A stretch of DNA of 64,000 nucleotides, from positions 124,001 to 188,000 of the forward strand of contig JALLLT010000014.1 of the NCBI GenBank assembly GCA_025266875.1, given 5' to 3'. Both the position numbers and the translations under genes were made by a program. The notes under the pieces are model-generated. The model was not told where the DNA came from. It saw nothing but the letters and a program-made list of their open reading frames with translations, and searched no databases. Positions 11,701 through 24,200 of the stretch are shown piece by piece. The stretch is from Fennellomyces sp. T-0311 (taxonomy: Eukaryota; Mucoromycota; Mucoromycetes; Mucorales; Lichtheimiaceae). How positions within the stretch are numbered: position 1 is the first letter of the stretch; every line of letters starts with the position of its first letter.

Positions 11701-13793
11701 GGAGATGGAGGCACAGGTCGAGGAGAACGAGTCGCTTAAGAAGGAGAAGTCCGAGTTGGAGGTGCTGTATCAGGTCGAGAAGAAACAGACTGAATCATTA
11801 CAACAGCAGCAGCAGTCGCAGGAGCAAGACATTCAACGTTTGCAAAGCACCATTGCCGAGAATGCTCAGCGCGCCAGCGAGCTCGAGACGCAGTTGGCCG
11901 CAGCCAATCAAGCGCATGATAAGGATGCGCATACTATCCAGGAGTTGCGCACCCAGGCACAGGAAGCCGCCAACGCGTTGGCGGAATCGCGTACTCAAGT
12001 GTACAGCATCACGACCGAGCTCAAGACCTCTCAATTGGCCGTCATCCAGGCGAAAGAAGCAGCCGAGGCATCCAAAAAGTCGCTGCAATTATCGTAAGTT
12101 GCATATCTTGACCGCGTCGATGCGAAAACTCATACGATTGATAGACTGGAGGAAACACGCAATCAACTGGCCAATCTATCCAAGGTGCACGAAGAGCTTC
12201 TCGCCACCGTTGCCGATACCCAAAAGTCTTCGTTGTCACCCTCGGAACACGCCAAATTGATCGTCGACCTGTCGGGCCGCACCACCGACACGTTGCGCAA
12301 AATGAACACATCGTTACGTCACGAAAACGATATCCTTCACAGCAAATGCAGCGAGGCTCGTCAGACGAGCGAACGTGCTACTATGCATCTTGAATTTGTG
12401 CGCAAACAGTTGGATGCTACGCGAACCGAGCTCGAGAAAATCCGCAACGAGAACCTGCGCATGCGAGATGAGTATTCGCGATCCGCGCTGGATGCTCAGA
12501 TACAAGCGTCCGCTTACAAGGAAGAGAATGAGCGGTTGCAGCATAAAATCAGCGAGTGTGAGGGACTGGTCTCTACGCTTCGAAAGGATTTGGCGGACAG
12601 AGAAGCAACTCTTGGACCGCTCCAAGGTAGACAAAGCAGAAATGTTAACTTGGCAAGCGAGGTATTGATTGTTGGGCGAGTTTAGAGCGTGTTCGCGACT
12701 TAGAAGCCAAGGCCAAGACTCAACAAGATACCCTGAAGATCGTTGAGCAAACGAGGCAACAATGGACTCAGTGGACGAATCATATGTTGTCCAAGAACAA
12801 CGTAAGGAACATTGAATGGGTTGGCGAGTGCTTTGGAATTGACGTTGGATACAGCGAATCGACCCAGCCGATTTCCAGCGGTGCAAGGACGAATGTGACA
12901 AACTCAAGACGCAACTCCAAGAAAACGAAGCACTCAAGTCAACCTTTGAAGCGCAGGTCAAGCAAGCCGAAGCGGATCAAGTCAAGCTTACAGCACAATT
13001 AAAAGAGGCCAACCAAAAGGTAAGCAGTTGGTTGGTCTGCTACATTGGTTGCTAAGTATATCTAGGTCTCCAAACTACAAAACATTGCTACAAACTTAAA
13101 AGCCAAATGGAAAGCCGCCGAAGAACAAGCCAAACACGCGGTCAAGCCAGAGGCGGTATGCATCTCCACATCCGCTCAGCATGTGCAAGGCGTTTATAAG
13201 TAACGTTTTCTTTTTTGTTTCCAGGAGTCGAGCAATGCCGAAACGAGCGGTGACGAAAAATATCAGAAGCTTTTGGCAGAGAAGAATCAAATCCAGGCGA
13301 ATCTTAATCACCGCATAGCTGCACATACAGATCTCCAGGTTAGCTTCAATATGCCGCGTATATTCGATTCACATGAAACTGACATGCCGCTCCAGAAAAA
13401 ACACAAGGATTTGATGGCAAAGGCGCGCGAGTTTGTAGCCGACAAGGTGATTGAAAGCTGCATATACAAAGCATGCGCAGTAGCTGACCCTATGTACCGT
13501 AGAAAAAAGCGATTGCTGAACATCAAGGTTGTGCCGAGGAACTCAACAAGCTGCGAGAACAGCTGCAGCAATCGACGGATGAATTGAACAGATCTACCGA
13601 GAATCTAGACAAGTTGACCGAAGAGAAGAAGCTCTTGGAAATGGAATACTCCCGTGCCAAAGTGAAACAGTCGCTGGACGCCAACAAGATCACCAAACTG
13701 CAGAAACAACTTTCAGAATCACTGAAGCGGTCTCGTGGGCAGGAAGAAGGAGAGCTGTCAGATCGCGAATCAAAGGTCACGAAAACTGAATAA
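8800..13793 (+). CDS. MLP1: nuclear-basket coiled-coil protein, MLP1/TPR family
   Basis: Long coiled-coil nucleoporin of the nuclear pore basket, with roles in mRNA quality control and export. Fourteen exons (8800-8836, 8890-8973, 9051-9221, 9272-9375, 9432-9545, 9601-10128, 10184-12093, 12145-12626, 12686-12801, 12879-13019, 13066-13155, 13225-13338, 13396-13446, 13503-13793) sum to 1410 aa. Almost the whole protein is heptad-rich coiled coil with many Gln, Glu and Lys. The family's conserved segment is visible as KDTTYQLRYLLREVQARD near residue 375, with LNDLLQNRIELQQRELVMLR and EEYWKPRLVDVEKNLARV further on. The C-terminus is short (ends KRSRGQEEGELSDRESKVTK plus three residues) and lacks the long disordered acidic tail of animal TPR. 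Conserved exon 7 alone gives 636 codons without a stop. Confidence 0.88.
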
Positions 13794-13934
13794 AACCCAT
13801 GTAAATATATTTCACCAATAAATTGACACATGCTTCGTTTGTAAATGACAAGATTCAACATGGGAAGCGACCTTTATATAACGGGGAGTGGGATATGTAT
13901 AAGGACCAGCAGATACACTTTCATAGTTGAGAGA

Positions 13935-14807
13935 TTAGTATCGATGGACGCTTGCGGTGGAGTACGAATGGCGCTCATAATTCTCGTACGTGTGGTTGTG
14001 GTAGTTGTACTGCTGTCTTCGAGCAAAGCAACTTGCAATGAAAAAGCCGAACGCAATCAGCTGACATCCGCAAGCTGCGCCTACGATATAGATAGCCGGG
14101 CCCCAGTAATACATGATCCCATCGATGGACCTTGCCAGCTCCTCGAATACCGTCCGATAAATCACGACACCGAAAGCAAGCGCGACTGCACCACACACGG
14201 CGCCGATCAGACTCGCCAATGCACCAAACGTGGGCAATGTGTTGTTTTTTCGCATTCTTCGCATCATCATGCCCACTAGATTACGTACATATATTAGAAA
14301 CCAACGGAAGATGACTCGAAACAGGAGAACACTCACCAACCATGCCGGCAAAGGCCAGGATCGCGGCCGGTAATATGAGGACCATGATTTTTTGCGCCTT
14401 CAATGGTCCATTCATATACTCTTCAATGACTTGCTTGACTTTGTCGTTCGCGTTCAAATCGACGCTGTTCATGGAAGCGAGTTGGTCGATATCTATGCAA
14501 ACACATATAAGGGAAGCAACGTTAACAGCGATATACACAGTATCTATGCTCGTTATTAGTTACCGAGAGTATAGGTTATTTTCGATTCAGTGCATGAATC
14601 CACGGCTGATTCGTTTTTAAAAATGCATGATTTGAAAAATCCGTAACGAATGGCCAGGTCGGTTTTGGTTTGGCTGCCTTGAACGATAAAGACCTTTTGT
14701 AGAATCGGTGAGTTGCTCACGGTGATTCCAAGATTGGCAAAGATCAATAACACAAGAGCAAACATTGAAAAGAACAATGCCACATAGTGTGCTCGTTTCA
14801 TTGCCAT
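13935..14807 (-). CDS. SUR7/PalI-type four-span membrane protein
   Basis: Three exons on the minus strand (14807-14564, 14492-14337, 14275-13935) give 247 codons. The first membrane span follows the start (HYVALFFSMFALVLLIFANL). An extracellular loop carries the GFFKSCIFKNESAVDSC pattern, matching the G-x(n)-C...C loop motif of SUR7/PalI and claudin-like proteins. Three more spans follow (IMVLILPAAILAFAGMVVG; TFGALASLIGAVCGAVALAF; GPAIYIVGAACGCQLIAFGF), then a short Tyr/His/Ser-rich cytosolic tail. Family members sit in eisosome-associated plasma-membrane patches or take part in pH sensing and cell-wall organisation. Start taken as the first of two close Met codons; the downstream one (14801) is equally possible. 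The gene converges on MLP1 with 141 bp between the stops. Confidence 0.75.
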
Positions 14808-14970
14808 GATGAAAAGGAAAGTGAAGGGTTGGTCGCAAAGAGTAGAAACGATTGAAGATCCTTTTTTAAAAGAAAAAGAAGAAAAGAGTAATGGCAGAAA
14901 ATCAAAGAGGCAAGGGAGAGAGATCAATATTCAAATTAACGCTTGTGTGACATTTGCGCAACAGTACTTC

Positions 14971-15389
14971 TACATATTGGATTTTCCTAATCATTGGCGC
15001 CTGTTGCTTTTTCACTTGGCGTCACACGAATTTCCTTTTGGCGTTGGGGGAATATACTGCACTTGAATTCAGCTTGGTCAAGAGTGTTTTTTACTTGGCG
15101 TCATGTATTTTTCCCTTTGGCATGCAGATCGTTCATGCGTGACGTCTCTCTATTTCCACTTTTCTTACTTTCCAATATGCATCTTAAAAGAACATAGACT
15201 GTAGTACAGATATTCGTAATTCATCGTTATCATTGTAATTGATAATAAGTACCGATGTTGTGTATTATATCAGCCAACGTGAAGATAGAGAGACGGCATG
15301 CATGAATGACCCGCACGCCAAAGAGAAAAATACATGACGCCAACTGAAAAAGCAACATGTGCCAATGATTAGGAAAAATACAAGATGTA
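14971..15389. repeat. MITE-like inverted-repeat element, copy 1
   Basis: Imperfect terminal inverted repeats of about 54 bp lie at 14971-15024 and 15335-15389; both arms contain TTTTCCTAATCATTGGC and CTTGGCGTC-type blocks. Inside, the unit around CTTGGCGTCATGTATTTTTC (15092-15112) recurs inverted near 15312-15345. There is no open frame of useful length. The middle part (15130-15300) matches, in reverse complement, bases 17604-17760, so this is a dispersed element. I do not see clear target-site duplications. Confidence 0.7.
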
Positions 15390-15734
15390 TCACATTGACC
15401 TGTACAAAAGCAATATATTGAACATGATTATGGATATACAGATAATGATGGTGAAGGTATTTACAAGTCAATATCGGGAATGCAAAATATGTGGGGATGG
15501 GTGCTTGATATAGTTTGATGACTTTATTATTGGCGTTTTTAATGGTTTTGCTGTAGTGATGGCCAAAGAATATGGATAATTCGTAAAACGTCTTCTTGAA
15601 CATCGTTTTTGTCTTAATTGCAGCGTTGGGTGTGACTGAAAATGCAGTTGATTCGTTATTTACGCAATCATCAACATTAGGTTGATTGTGCCAAAATAGA
15701 TCAAGGCTGGTTACAAAGATGAAAGATCATCGAA

Positions 15735-16700
15735 TTAGATAATCGATTCAATAAGCTGTGGTGCATACTTAGTGGCTACATCTGATGCTGTGTTTCGATT
15801 GACAGTGCTGGTTGGACTGAGGCGTGTGTCGTTTTCAGTATTCATATTCCATCGTATGTATTTTGCCGAACGATTGACGAGTCTTAGACATGCCCATGGT
15901 ATTGTAATTGATTGAGATGCTTCTGTTAGAATCGGGTGAAAGTGTGCCTTTTCCGTAATGAAAGCAGTTGCTTTAGCTAGCGCTTTTGTACGCCTCACAT
16001 CTTCTGGCGTTTCGACCTTGTCAAGGAAATCAGGATCAAGCATGGTAGAAAACTGTTCTGGTGTCGTCGTACATGGCGTATTTGATTATAATACTGATTG
16101 TGATCGGCAAGAACGTTGTTCTGTTGATTCAATTGATCAACGCAAGGGTGTCGACGTTGACAGTTGTGCTTGTACTTGATGGTCGGAAGCTGTTTGACTT
16201 GATATTGAACGCGACTTTGGCTCAGCTAGGTAGGTTGGTTCGGTGGCAATCAATGGGTGTTCGAGCAGAGATTCACCGTACTTGGCAATCGGGGCGAGCA
16301 TGTTGTGTTGTTCATTAGTGATACACAGGCATAACCGACGATTGAGACGGATCATCTCCTTAATCAAAGCCTTATAATATCGTTTGGATTGAGGTTGCTG
16401 CCCAGTGATATCCACCCAATAAGCTCTTGAAAATTGATTGAGAAGATTGATATAATCCCGAGGCTGGTACTCTGATACCACAACGAAAGTTTTTGTTGTC
16501 ATACTTGGGAATACGCATGCTTTTTAATCCTTTCCAGAGTTGTGCACCCAAGGTAAATGTGAAGGACGTGCTGTGAGTAAGCTGTACATGCTCTTGCTCG
16601 TGAGTGCAAATCGGTACATTGTATTCCATCTTTCCAAGTTCTGAGCAACACATAAAATGATATCAGGAGCCAGGAACCCAGAGTCAATGGCAAGTGTCAT
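15735..16700 (-). CDS. F-box-like protein, weakly supported gene model
   Basis: Modelled as three exons (16700-16568, 16519-16176, 16052-15735), 264 codons with frame preserved. The N-terminus fits an F-box: LAPDIILCVAQNLERWNTMY followed by RFALTSKSMYSLL. Downstream there is globular sequence (TKTFVVVSEYQPRDYINLLN; SKRYYKALIKEMIRLNRRLC; HFHPILTEASQSITIPWACL) of no family I know. The first intron is 48 nt with a poor donor (GTCCTT) and acceptor (AAAAAG), and the second is 123 nt, long for this genome. A frameshift near 16510 is an equally good explanation, so the gene may be damaged. It lies between two related repeat elements. Confidence 0.45.
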
Positions 16701-18788
16701 GGCCGCAACGCGATCGTGGAAGTTTCCAAGTCAATCAAAATGCGAACAAGCATGAACGATCTGAGTTATAGGCACTCGCATTCGAGTGATGACACATCTC
16801 TGGGGACACCTAAAAGCGCCACATACATCCTCACCTGTCCTTGTTTCCATGCGCAGATGGTTGTTCACTCATGAAGCTGCAGTTGTTTTGGTTGCTTGGG
16901 TATTTAGTTTACTATTAGCCAGGCTTCAGTCCAACTGCCCCTCATTGCTGTATACATTGGAAAAGTGATGGGGCCGGTTGTTCATACTCCCATAGGGGTA
17001 TTCGAGGCTCTTCTCAATGTGTCGGGTGGCCACGAGTTAGATTCCATTTCTCTCTATTATTATCGTCTACATAGTTCTACTACTAATCTAGTTATCATCC
17101 ATTACAGAGAACTCAAGGCTCGCATTGCATCCACTTGGGCTTTTTTATACGACAGCTGCTTCCTCTCTGGCTTTGTGGACAATATTGATATAGCAATAAA
17201 CAGCGTTTTCTCTCTCTTTCTATGGATTTTATTCAGGTGATAGCTCATTAAATGCTGTAACGATTGTCGAGTAAGAGTATATTTTCTGCGGGAAGAGAAG
17301 AAGAGACATGATCATGTAAGTCATCGTAGCAGTCGGCACCTTCCTGATAAGAATCGAAAGCGAAGATCAAGACGCCAAAGGCGATATAATGAGGATAGCG
17401 AGATTCGATAGAGAAAAAGGAGGGATCACAATGAAGAGCAATATGATGGTCGAAGACGTAGGCGGGATAATGATGATTGTCATAGTATATAAGCGTGGTG
17501 TGATTATCTATCGATTCATGCCATATAATGATGGCTGCACTTGAATTCAGCTTGGCCGAGAGTGTTTTTTACTTGGCGTCATGTATTTTTCCCTTCGGCG
17601 TCTCTCTATCTTCACGTTGGCTGATAAAATATACAGTATTGGTACTTAATATCATTTATAATGCATACGATGGATTAAGAAAATCTCTCCTGCAGTCTAT
17701 GTTCTTTTAAGATGCATATTGGGAAGTAAAAAAAAGTGGAAATAGAGAGGCGGCAATGAGTAGGAAAAATCCAATATGCTTGATGATCAACCTTAAACAA
17801 TATCCAGTGTGGCTCTCGTAGTATATAAGAGTTGGATCTAACTTGATTTTGCCAAGTGGGATTTTTTCCATGCTCTCTCTCAGATGATAAGGTTTTCGCA
17901 CATTTCAAAAAAAAAAAGTAGCAAATAGTGATTATATATCTTATTAACCTGTGTATTATAAGCGGAGCATCGGAACGGTGGTCCAGGTCGCTCTTTCTTT
18001 TTTGCAGGTTCCATGCCAGTGCAGAAGAAAAAGAAAATATCAAGATTGCTACGTCATACCTTTGCTAAATATTCTGGTGTAACAGCCAAGGATGCATTTC
18101 AGAAAGCCTTATACTATTGTAGGCAAGAGGAAGGATATTACGAGAAAGTACCATTTTCTTTGGTCCGTGGATATATTGAACGAAGTGTGAATAGACTGAT
18201 TTGTTGTAAAGCACGCTATCCATCGTAAGCAAGGCTAGCCTCAATGGCCACAATAGCACTTTGGAACTAGAAAGGTTATGTTTGGAGGGGAAACTATGCA
18301 TTAATAATCGCTTGCATAAGTGTTTCCATGGGAACAAACCCACGTCGCCATTCAACCGAATGCACGGGCAATGACAATGGTGATCGTTGCCGGGGTACCT
18401 TTGGTGGAGAAAAAGGCAAAAAAGGTTCTATGTTGAAATTCAGCCATGCATTTTCCCATCAGTTAGCCCGGATAATTCATGTGGGTTTCCACACTGGTTT
18501 CCACACACGCAAAACATCAATTGACCCCCCTGAATGGCTTGTTACAATGGATTCAGGGACAATTTGCAGGGCGCTCTTCAACCTGTCCTAAAATATGGTT
18601 TTTTTGCTCCTTCAATGCCACGTAGAATTAATAAAAAAGAGCGAGAAAGAGGACACTATTCAGGGTATCACCCGTCCCATTGTCGTACCGTGCACAGCTA
18701 AACCTTTTTCGCCCCATCCCACATTTTTTTTTCGTGTACACCTCTCTCTCTCCCTCTCTCTCTTTTGCCTGCACTTTAGACCTTGACG
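16701..18788. other. intergenic region with decayed coding fragments
   Basis: About 2.1 kb with no intact gene. Bases ~17293-17493 on the plus strand form one frame rich in Arg, Asp, His and Glu (KKRDHDHVSHRSS, RKRRSRRQRRYNEDSEIR, then RKRRDHNEEQYDGRRRRRDN) interrupted by one TAG; this looks like a decayed RS/RD-rich C-terminus. A 71-codon frame at 18013-18228 (begins MPVQKKKKISRLLRHTF) has protein-like composition but no support. A CT-rich tract at 18741-18772 is probably promoter or 5' UTR of the downstream gene. Confidence 0.4.
17535..17790. repeat. MITE-like element, copy 2 (inverted, shortened)
   Basis: Bases 17535-17603 repeat the copy-1 segment starting CACTTGAATTCAGCTTGG (15060-15118) in the same orientation. 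Bases 17604-17760 match copy-1 bases 15130-15300 in reverse complement (shared GCCAACGTGAAGATAGAGAG and AATATGCATCTTAAAAGAAC blocks). The right end (CAATGAGTAGGAAAAATCCA) is the inverted form of the copy-1 left end. Compared with copy 1 it lacks roughly 150 bp. No coding capacity. Confidence 0.68.
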
Positions 18789-21224
18789 ATGGCAAGCAAT
18801 CGACGAAAAAACAACCCGGGCATCACCATTACTGTACCTCCTCCCAATATTGACAACAACCGACGGTTGGCATTTTTACCCCATGCAGCCCGACTATCCT
18901 ATGATAGTCTGCCAATAACATCCAACAAGACCAACTATGCCGACCGACGAAAAAGTGCAGGCGCTGTACCTCGCAACAACGCGCTTGTCAATAGAGATGA
19001 GCTAACAAGTCGAATTGCTGACAGTTTTCAAGAGTTTTCCAACATACTCACGCAAATGTCAGCTGCCAAACAGCAGTTGGAAAAACCTCAAGTCGTCCCA
19101 CTGGAGAAGCCATTACCTGCAACACCAAAAATGGTCGAGACGCCTAGTTCATTGTCACCATCGCAACCGTGTCATAAGATACGTCAAAGTACAGGATCGT
19201 TGGCATCGTTGCCATCCGTTGTGTCGTCGGTATCGTCGTGCAGTACTTTTCCCTCATTGGCAACTGATGATCTCCGCGAGAGCAGCGACGAAGAGATATC
19301 TTCTTCGATCACGGTTTCAAATACCGCCCAACGTCTGGCCCGTGCTGCCAGCATGGGTGATATACACACAATGAAATCCATTCTCCGTGATCATCCATAT
19401 GTTGATCTCAATCAGGCGGATGAGTTGGGCGTAACACCCCTAATCCATGCAACTTATTTCGATCAAATCGAAGCAATTCGAGTGTTACTCGATGCGGGGG
19501 CTATTGTTGACCAGCAGGATAAAAGTGCGTTTACTAGTTTCCCTTTTTGTTGTTGTTGTTGTTACAATAGTTACTAATATGGTTTTTAGAGGGTTGGACA
19601 GCATTGATGTGGGCTGTCAGCAATCAGCACGTGGAAACCGCGCGTTTCTTGCTTGACAGAGGAGCATCATGCGACATACAAACATCAGGTGGTCATTCCA
19701 TCCACCGATATCTCCAACCAGACGACGATACCATGGCAGCATTGTTGCCACCGAAGCCCATCAAAAAGCCAGAACCCAAACCGAAGCTGAAAAAGAAAAC
19801 GAAAAAGCAGCGACGTGCATCGACCGTACCGCTAGACCAGGTAGACTTGATTTATTATCAAGCAGACATGTACGGCTACGCCGCTCCCCAATCGCAGAAA
19901 AAGCCGCCGGTAAACGACGACGCTGATGACGAATACGAGTCGTCCGAAGAAGAGGAAGATTTGGAAGGCTGGGAAGCATGTATTCGATCGATATTCCAAT
20001 TTGACTGGACCAAATGCTTGCCGGATCAAATGTTTGTGTTTTGTCACGATGATATGTCACATATCATTGACACGGTTGTCAATGAAGTCAAGTTACCGCT
20101 TGTATCGCAGGACGATGCGCGGGTTCCATCAGATGCCATCTTTTTATGCTGTCGTTACGCACATTACCATGCACGCCGCGATCTATTACAGGCGTTTCTC
20201 AGTCTATCCATCAACAAAATCACAAAAGCAATCAAGGTAAGAAAACTACCAAGAGATAAATAAAGGTTGCGATTAACAGGTCATTCAGGCAAACACAAAA
20301 AACATTGACAATCTCGCATTTTGGATATCCAACGCCCATCGGCTTTACTTGTATCTCCGGCGAGACGAAGGGTTGGCAGACGTTACGATCGATGAACAAC
20401 AGCAACTCTCGCAAGTAATCTCGGAAGCATACAGTTATCTAGTTTCATTTTGTCAGAAACGACTTGACAAACTGATTGAGCCTGCTTTACTGGACTATGA
20501 GGAGATTGGAGAACAAATTGATTTTGTCAGTGACAGCAGCTGGCAACGATTTTTCCGCCGTAGTTCAACATCATCCACCACATCATCCAACAATTCACGA
20601 CCCAACAGTTTTCTCCTCACCACACCAAACACACCACCTTCCGTCATTACTTCCCTCTTAGACTCCGTCATTGCAACAGTCGATGCGTACGAGATCCATA
20701 CAGAAATCAAACAACAACTACTGATGCAGTTGCTCCAATTTACTGCCGCCCAAGGAATCAACCGACTCCTATCCAACAAAAAGTATCTATGTCGATCAAA
20801 AGCCATTCATGTGCGAATGAATGTTTCTGCCCTAGAAGAATGGATTCGTCATACCCTCGGTCACTCTGTTAGCTATTTCCAAGCCATGGGTCAGTTGCTC
20901 CAGCTCCTCCAATGCGTTTCGCAGCTTCACGACCTCAAATTGTTCCAAGATACCGTAACGGGGTTCGATCTGCTAAGTTCTGTTCAAATTCGACGATGCG
21001 TGCTCAATTACCGCTACGAAGTTGGTGAACCGCAGTTGCCCGAGGCTGTTGAAGCTCAAGTTCAAGATGAAGATATGGGACGGTTGTCAATGGATATAAG
21101 GACATCGACGGATTCGTTTAATGAGTTGACGTTTGTAACACCCAACACCATGCTGAAGCGTGATCGACATATAGTACCTACTATGCCCGAAGTAACATGG
21201 CTTACCAAATTGGACAAAAAATAA
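18789..21224 (+). CDS. ankyrin-repeat and DIL-domain protein
   Basis: Three exons (18789-19524, 19590-20236, 20280-21224) encode 775 aa. A basic, Ser/Pro-rich disordered N-terminus (~180 residues) leads to ankyrin repeats (NTAQRLARAASMGDIHTMKS; GVTPLIHATYFDQIEAIRVL; GWTALMWAVSNQHVETARFL). A Lys-rich and acidic linker follows. The C-terminal half is a DIL (dilute) domain of the myosin-V cargo-binding type: NIDNLAFWISNAHRLYLYLR, LLDSVIATVDAYEIHTEIKQ, CRSKAIHVRMNVSALEEWIR and LQCVSQLHDLKLFQDTVTGF. The same ankyrin+DIL architecture is known from uncharacterised fungal proteins. Role inferred: adaptor linked to vesicle or actin transport. The Lys codon at the first splice junction fixes the phase. 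Confidence 0.9.
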
Positions 21225-24200
21225 GAGCACTCACATGTGGGGTTAACGTTACAATACATCGGCTGTTTGGGTACATTGATGGGGCTATTAAGTGCGCTTT
21301 AATCCATGAACCAAGTATACTGCCAATGATATCATGAACTTTGAAAAGAAGAATCTATAATGGAGTCGACCTCCTTGTCAATGCTATTACAGGACTCAGC
21401 CTACGTTTACCGTTTGATTGCCGTTGCCATTACTACGCGTGATTTCTGGATCACAGTTCTGGATCGCAAGTGGAATTGCCCATGTCTTCAATGTAGAGCA
21501 GAATGTTGCCAAATTGGATGGCAGACTTAATCGCAGGCATTAAGGCAATGTGACCCAATCTCAGTCAGGGCAATAGGTGAAGTGTCGCCACCAGACGACG
21601 ACAATCTGGATTCGTTGACTAGCTTTCATAAACTTCCATTAATCACTGAACAGCAAGTAGAACTACCCAACTGTTCAGTGATAAAGCCATTAATAACCAT
21701 AATCCGAGCAATACAGCTAGACATTACTTCTATGCCCAAGCCATCGCACAAAACGAAAAATGACACAGAATGGTTAAACGGGAAACGCACCAAATGTGGT
21801 TTGGTATAACACATCCAGTACCCACATTGCTATAGCTCTTTTTCTGGTAGAGATTCAGAATTCTATAAACAGAAGCTTCTTACCCCAACTGAACGTTATA
21901 TGTATGAATAGTTTGGATATTGAACCGATCGCCCTCACGCCATATCACAAGCCATTAATAAGGATAACATCTGCATTCAAGTTGAAAAGTTACTACAAGC
22001 GCGCAGGAAAATTGAGCAGTTTTCAAGTACTCGTTTGACCCTCACAAACTACGGTGAACCATATACAAATATGTCACTGCATAAAACAGAATTACTCCAT
22101 CATGGGTACTATGATGCCAAGGCGTGGGTTACACCTTGTCCAGGTAAATAAGTTTTGGATTACGCTAAAATTCCAAGAGTGGAACATGTTACTGTTAGTC
22201 TAAAAAAGAACGAATGCAAAACTCCAGAATATGATATTGCACTGGTTAACGAGTGTCGGATCCTGACATACCAGTCATCCATTGTCTACATACCTTTCCA
22301 TCTCAGCCTTTGTTACATCCGTTCCTTTATTTCGACATCAACAACCGCACAGTTATCTATTGGCCTGTTCACTGGCTTGTGTGTCAGTGAGACCTTGATC
22401 TGGGTTCAGACTTCAAGAAGGACCATTCACGTTAACTCAGTCTCTGCATGATTATCCGCTCCTTCGTAATAAGGCAGTATGGTCATTAGGGATTACGGCG
22501 ATAACACGGATTCGGCTCTGATAGAAAAGCATTCACCTTCTCCGTCCCGACTCATCATCATTATAAATAGAGAGTAGTTTTCTTCAATAAAACATTATCT
22601 TATTTTTGGTCTCGTCATTTGAAGTTTTCCAATTGAGCGATACCACAACGAGGAAAGGCGTTCGAGCGACGAGAGCAAAATATGCATATCGTTTATTGCG
22701 AAAATTACTCTGATGATGATTTGGAGCGGAAAAAGTCGAATGCATCATGTAATAGCCCCAAAGATCCATGTTATCACTGAGTTTCATATGATCTTGCTAT
22801 GTTGTCGAAGGGTCCGAAGATCTGAGACCATGGAGCTAACGGAGTTGCCATACTTGATCCGTAAAGCCGGATCAAGGTTGCATATAAGAGCAAATAGGGC
22901 AATCGATAACCGTACGGTTGTTGATGCTCTAATAACAGTGGATATAATCATGGACTAAGGGAAAGCATGTAACTTTTGGGTGATGGTATGTCCAAGATAC
23001 GGTATATGATTCATCAGCAAAAACGACTTTGTTCAAGGTTAATTGCACCTATGTATGACTGTTTCACACGTTGCGCTGAACGGCAGAGGTGACCAACATG
23101 TTCAGGAGAAGAAAGTTGTCATGATTGCTATGGTGAGAGAGTTATAAGAGTTAGAATTGGTAACAAGAATAGAGTTCGTTGAGAATCTGAATAATTGTAT
23201 GTCCTTTATTATGGATGAACACTCTCTCTTTTATATCTTTTACTGGAGATTCTAATATCCGTTCCTGGATAAATGATACTTGGTCGAGGACATATCGGGT
23301 TGCGTGTTCGTCTTACGTTTTACCGACGACGGCAGATATCGACTCCGTGTACTCTGTGATAGGTGCATGTCCTATAGAACATCATTCAGCTTCCTTGAAA
23401 CCGGTGTAAGGTAATACCGTTTAGATCTTAGTCATCAATACTCTTCCAGAGTGTTCATCTGATGGAATGTGCTAGAATGGATGTTTGACCGATCTCCATT
23501 ATGTGCATACATGTAGTGGCTCACCACAATTGCCACTAAACGTGTTTTCCTTGTGGACAGTGAGAAGGCACACGGCTAAGTGAAATCCTGCTCTTTGCAT
23601 CAAGCTCGTGCTCAACCCGCTCAATATTTCTACAATTTCACCACTGGCTTTTACGCACCTTCAATTTCTGCACTGGAGGGGGGGGGGTTAAAAAAATCTG
23701 CCTGAGCGAAAATGTGGTTCCGGTGTTGGCTGATGTACATTACTTGGAACGGTGCTTCCAAGTGCTACGTAGCACTGACTGATCATGACTACGACAAACA
23801 TTGGTAGTCCTTTTTCGGGAAAGGGACTAACATTGATAGTATTTAATGCGAACTACCATCAGTTACTTAACAGGGTAAGAGCGCGAGAGGAAGATCCTTG
23901 ACGCTGATAATCATCAATTTGGCACTGGAGCCTTTGCTACAACGAGTTCTATGACAAGTATTCAAAGGCGTAGCCTTGGATTCACCAGGTACATCACTTT
24001 CCACGTTTAAAGTATATCTGAAAGCAATCATACATGGCAGCGATAGGTTCTTCTTCATAAATGACCAGTTTGATATCCAGCGAATTATGCAACTTCTTAC
24101 CACTGAAACTCAAGTTCAAACGCCATGGAAAATATCAACAATACAGCACTAGTACCTGCCAAACAAATCTTTCTTGGCCACAGCCGGTTTAATTATACAT

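Noticed and set aside
10172..12088. Several long minus-strand frames opposite MLP1
   Set aside because: They mirror the Gln/Leu/Glu codon usage of the coiled-coil gene and have no structure of their own.
16137..16502. Reading the 122-codon frame from ATG 16502 as a complete gene
   Set aside because: The better F-box N-terminus lies just upstream in another frame and the downstream exon extends it; treating it as complete would hide both.
18328..18591. 88-codon plus-strand frame before the DIL gene
   Set aside because: Composition is random-like (Gly/His/Thr), with no splice sites or conserved motifs.
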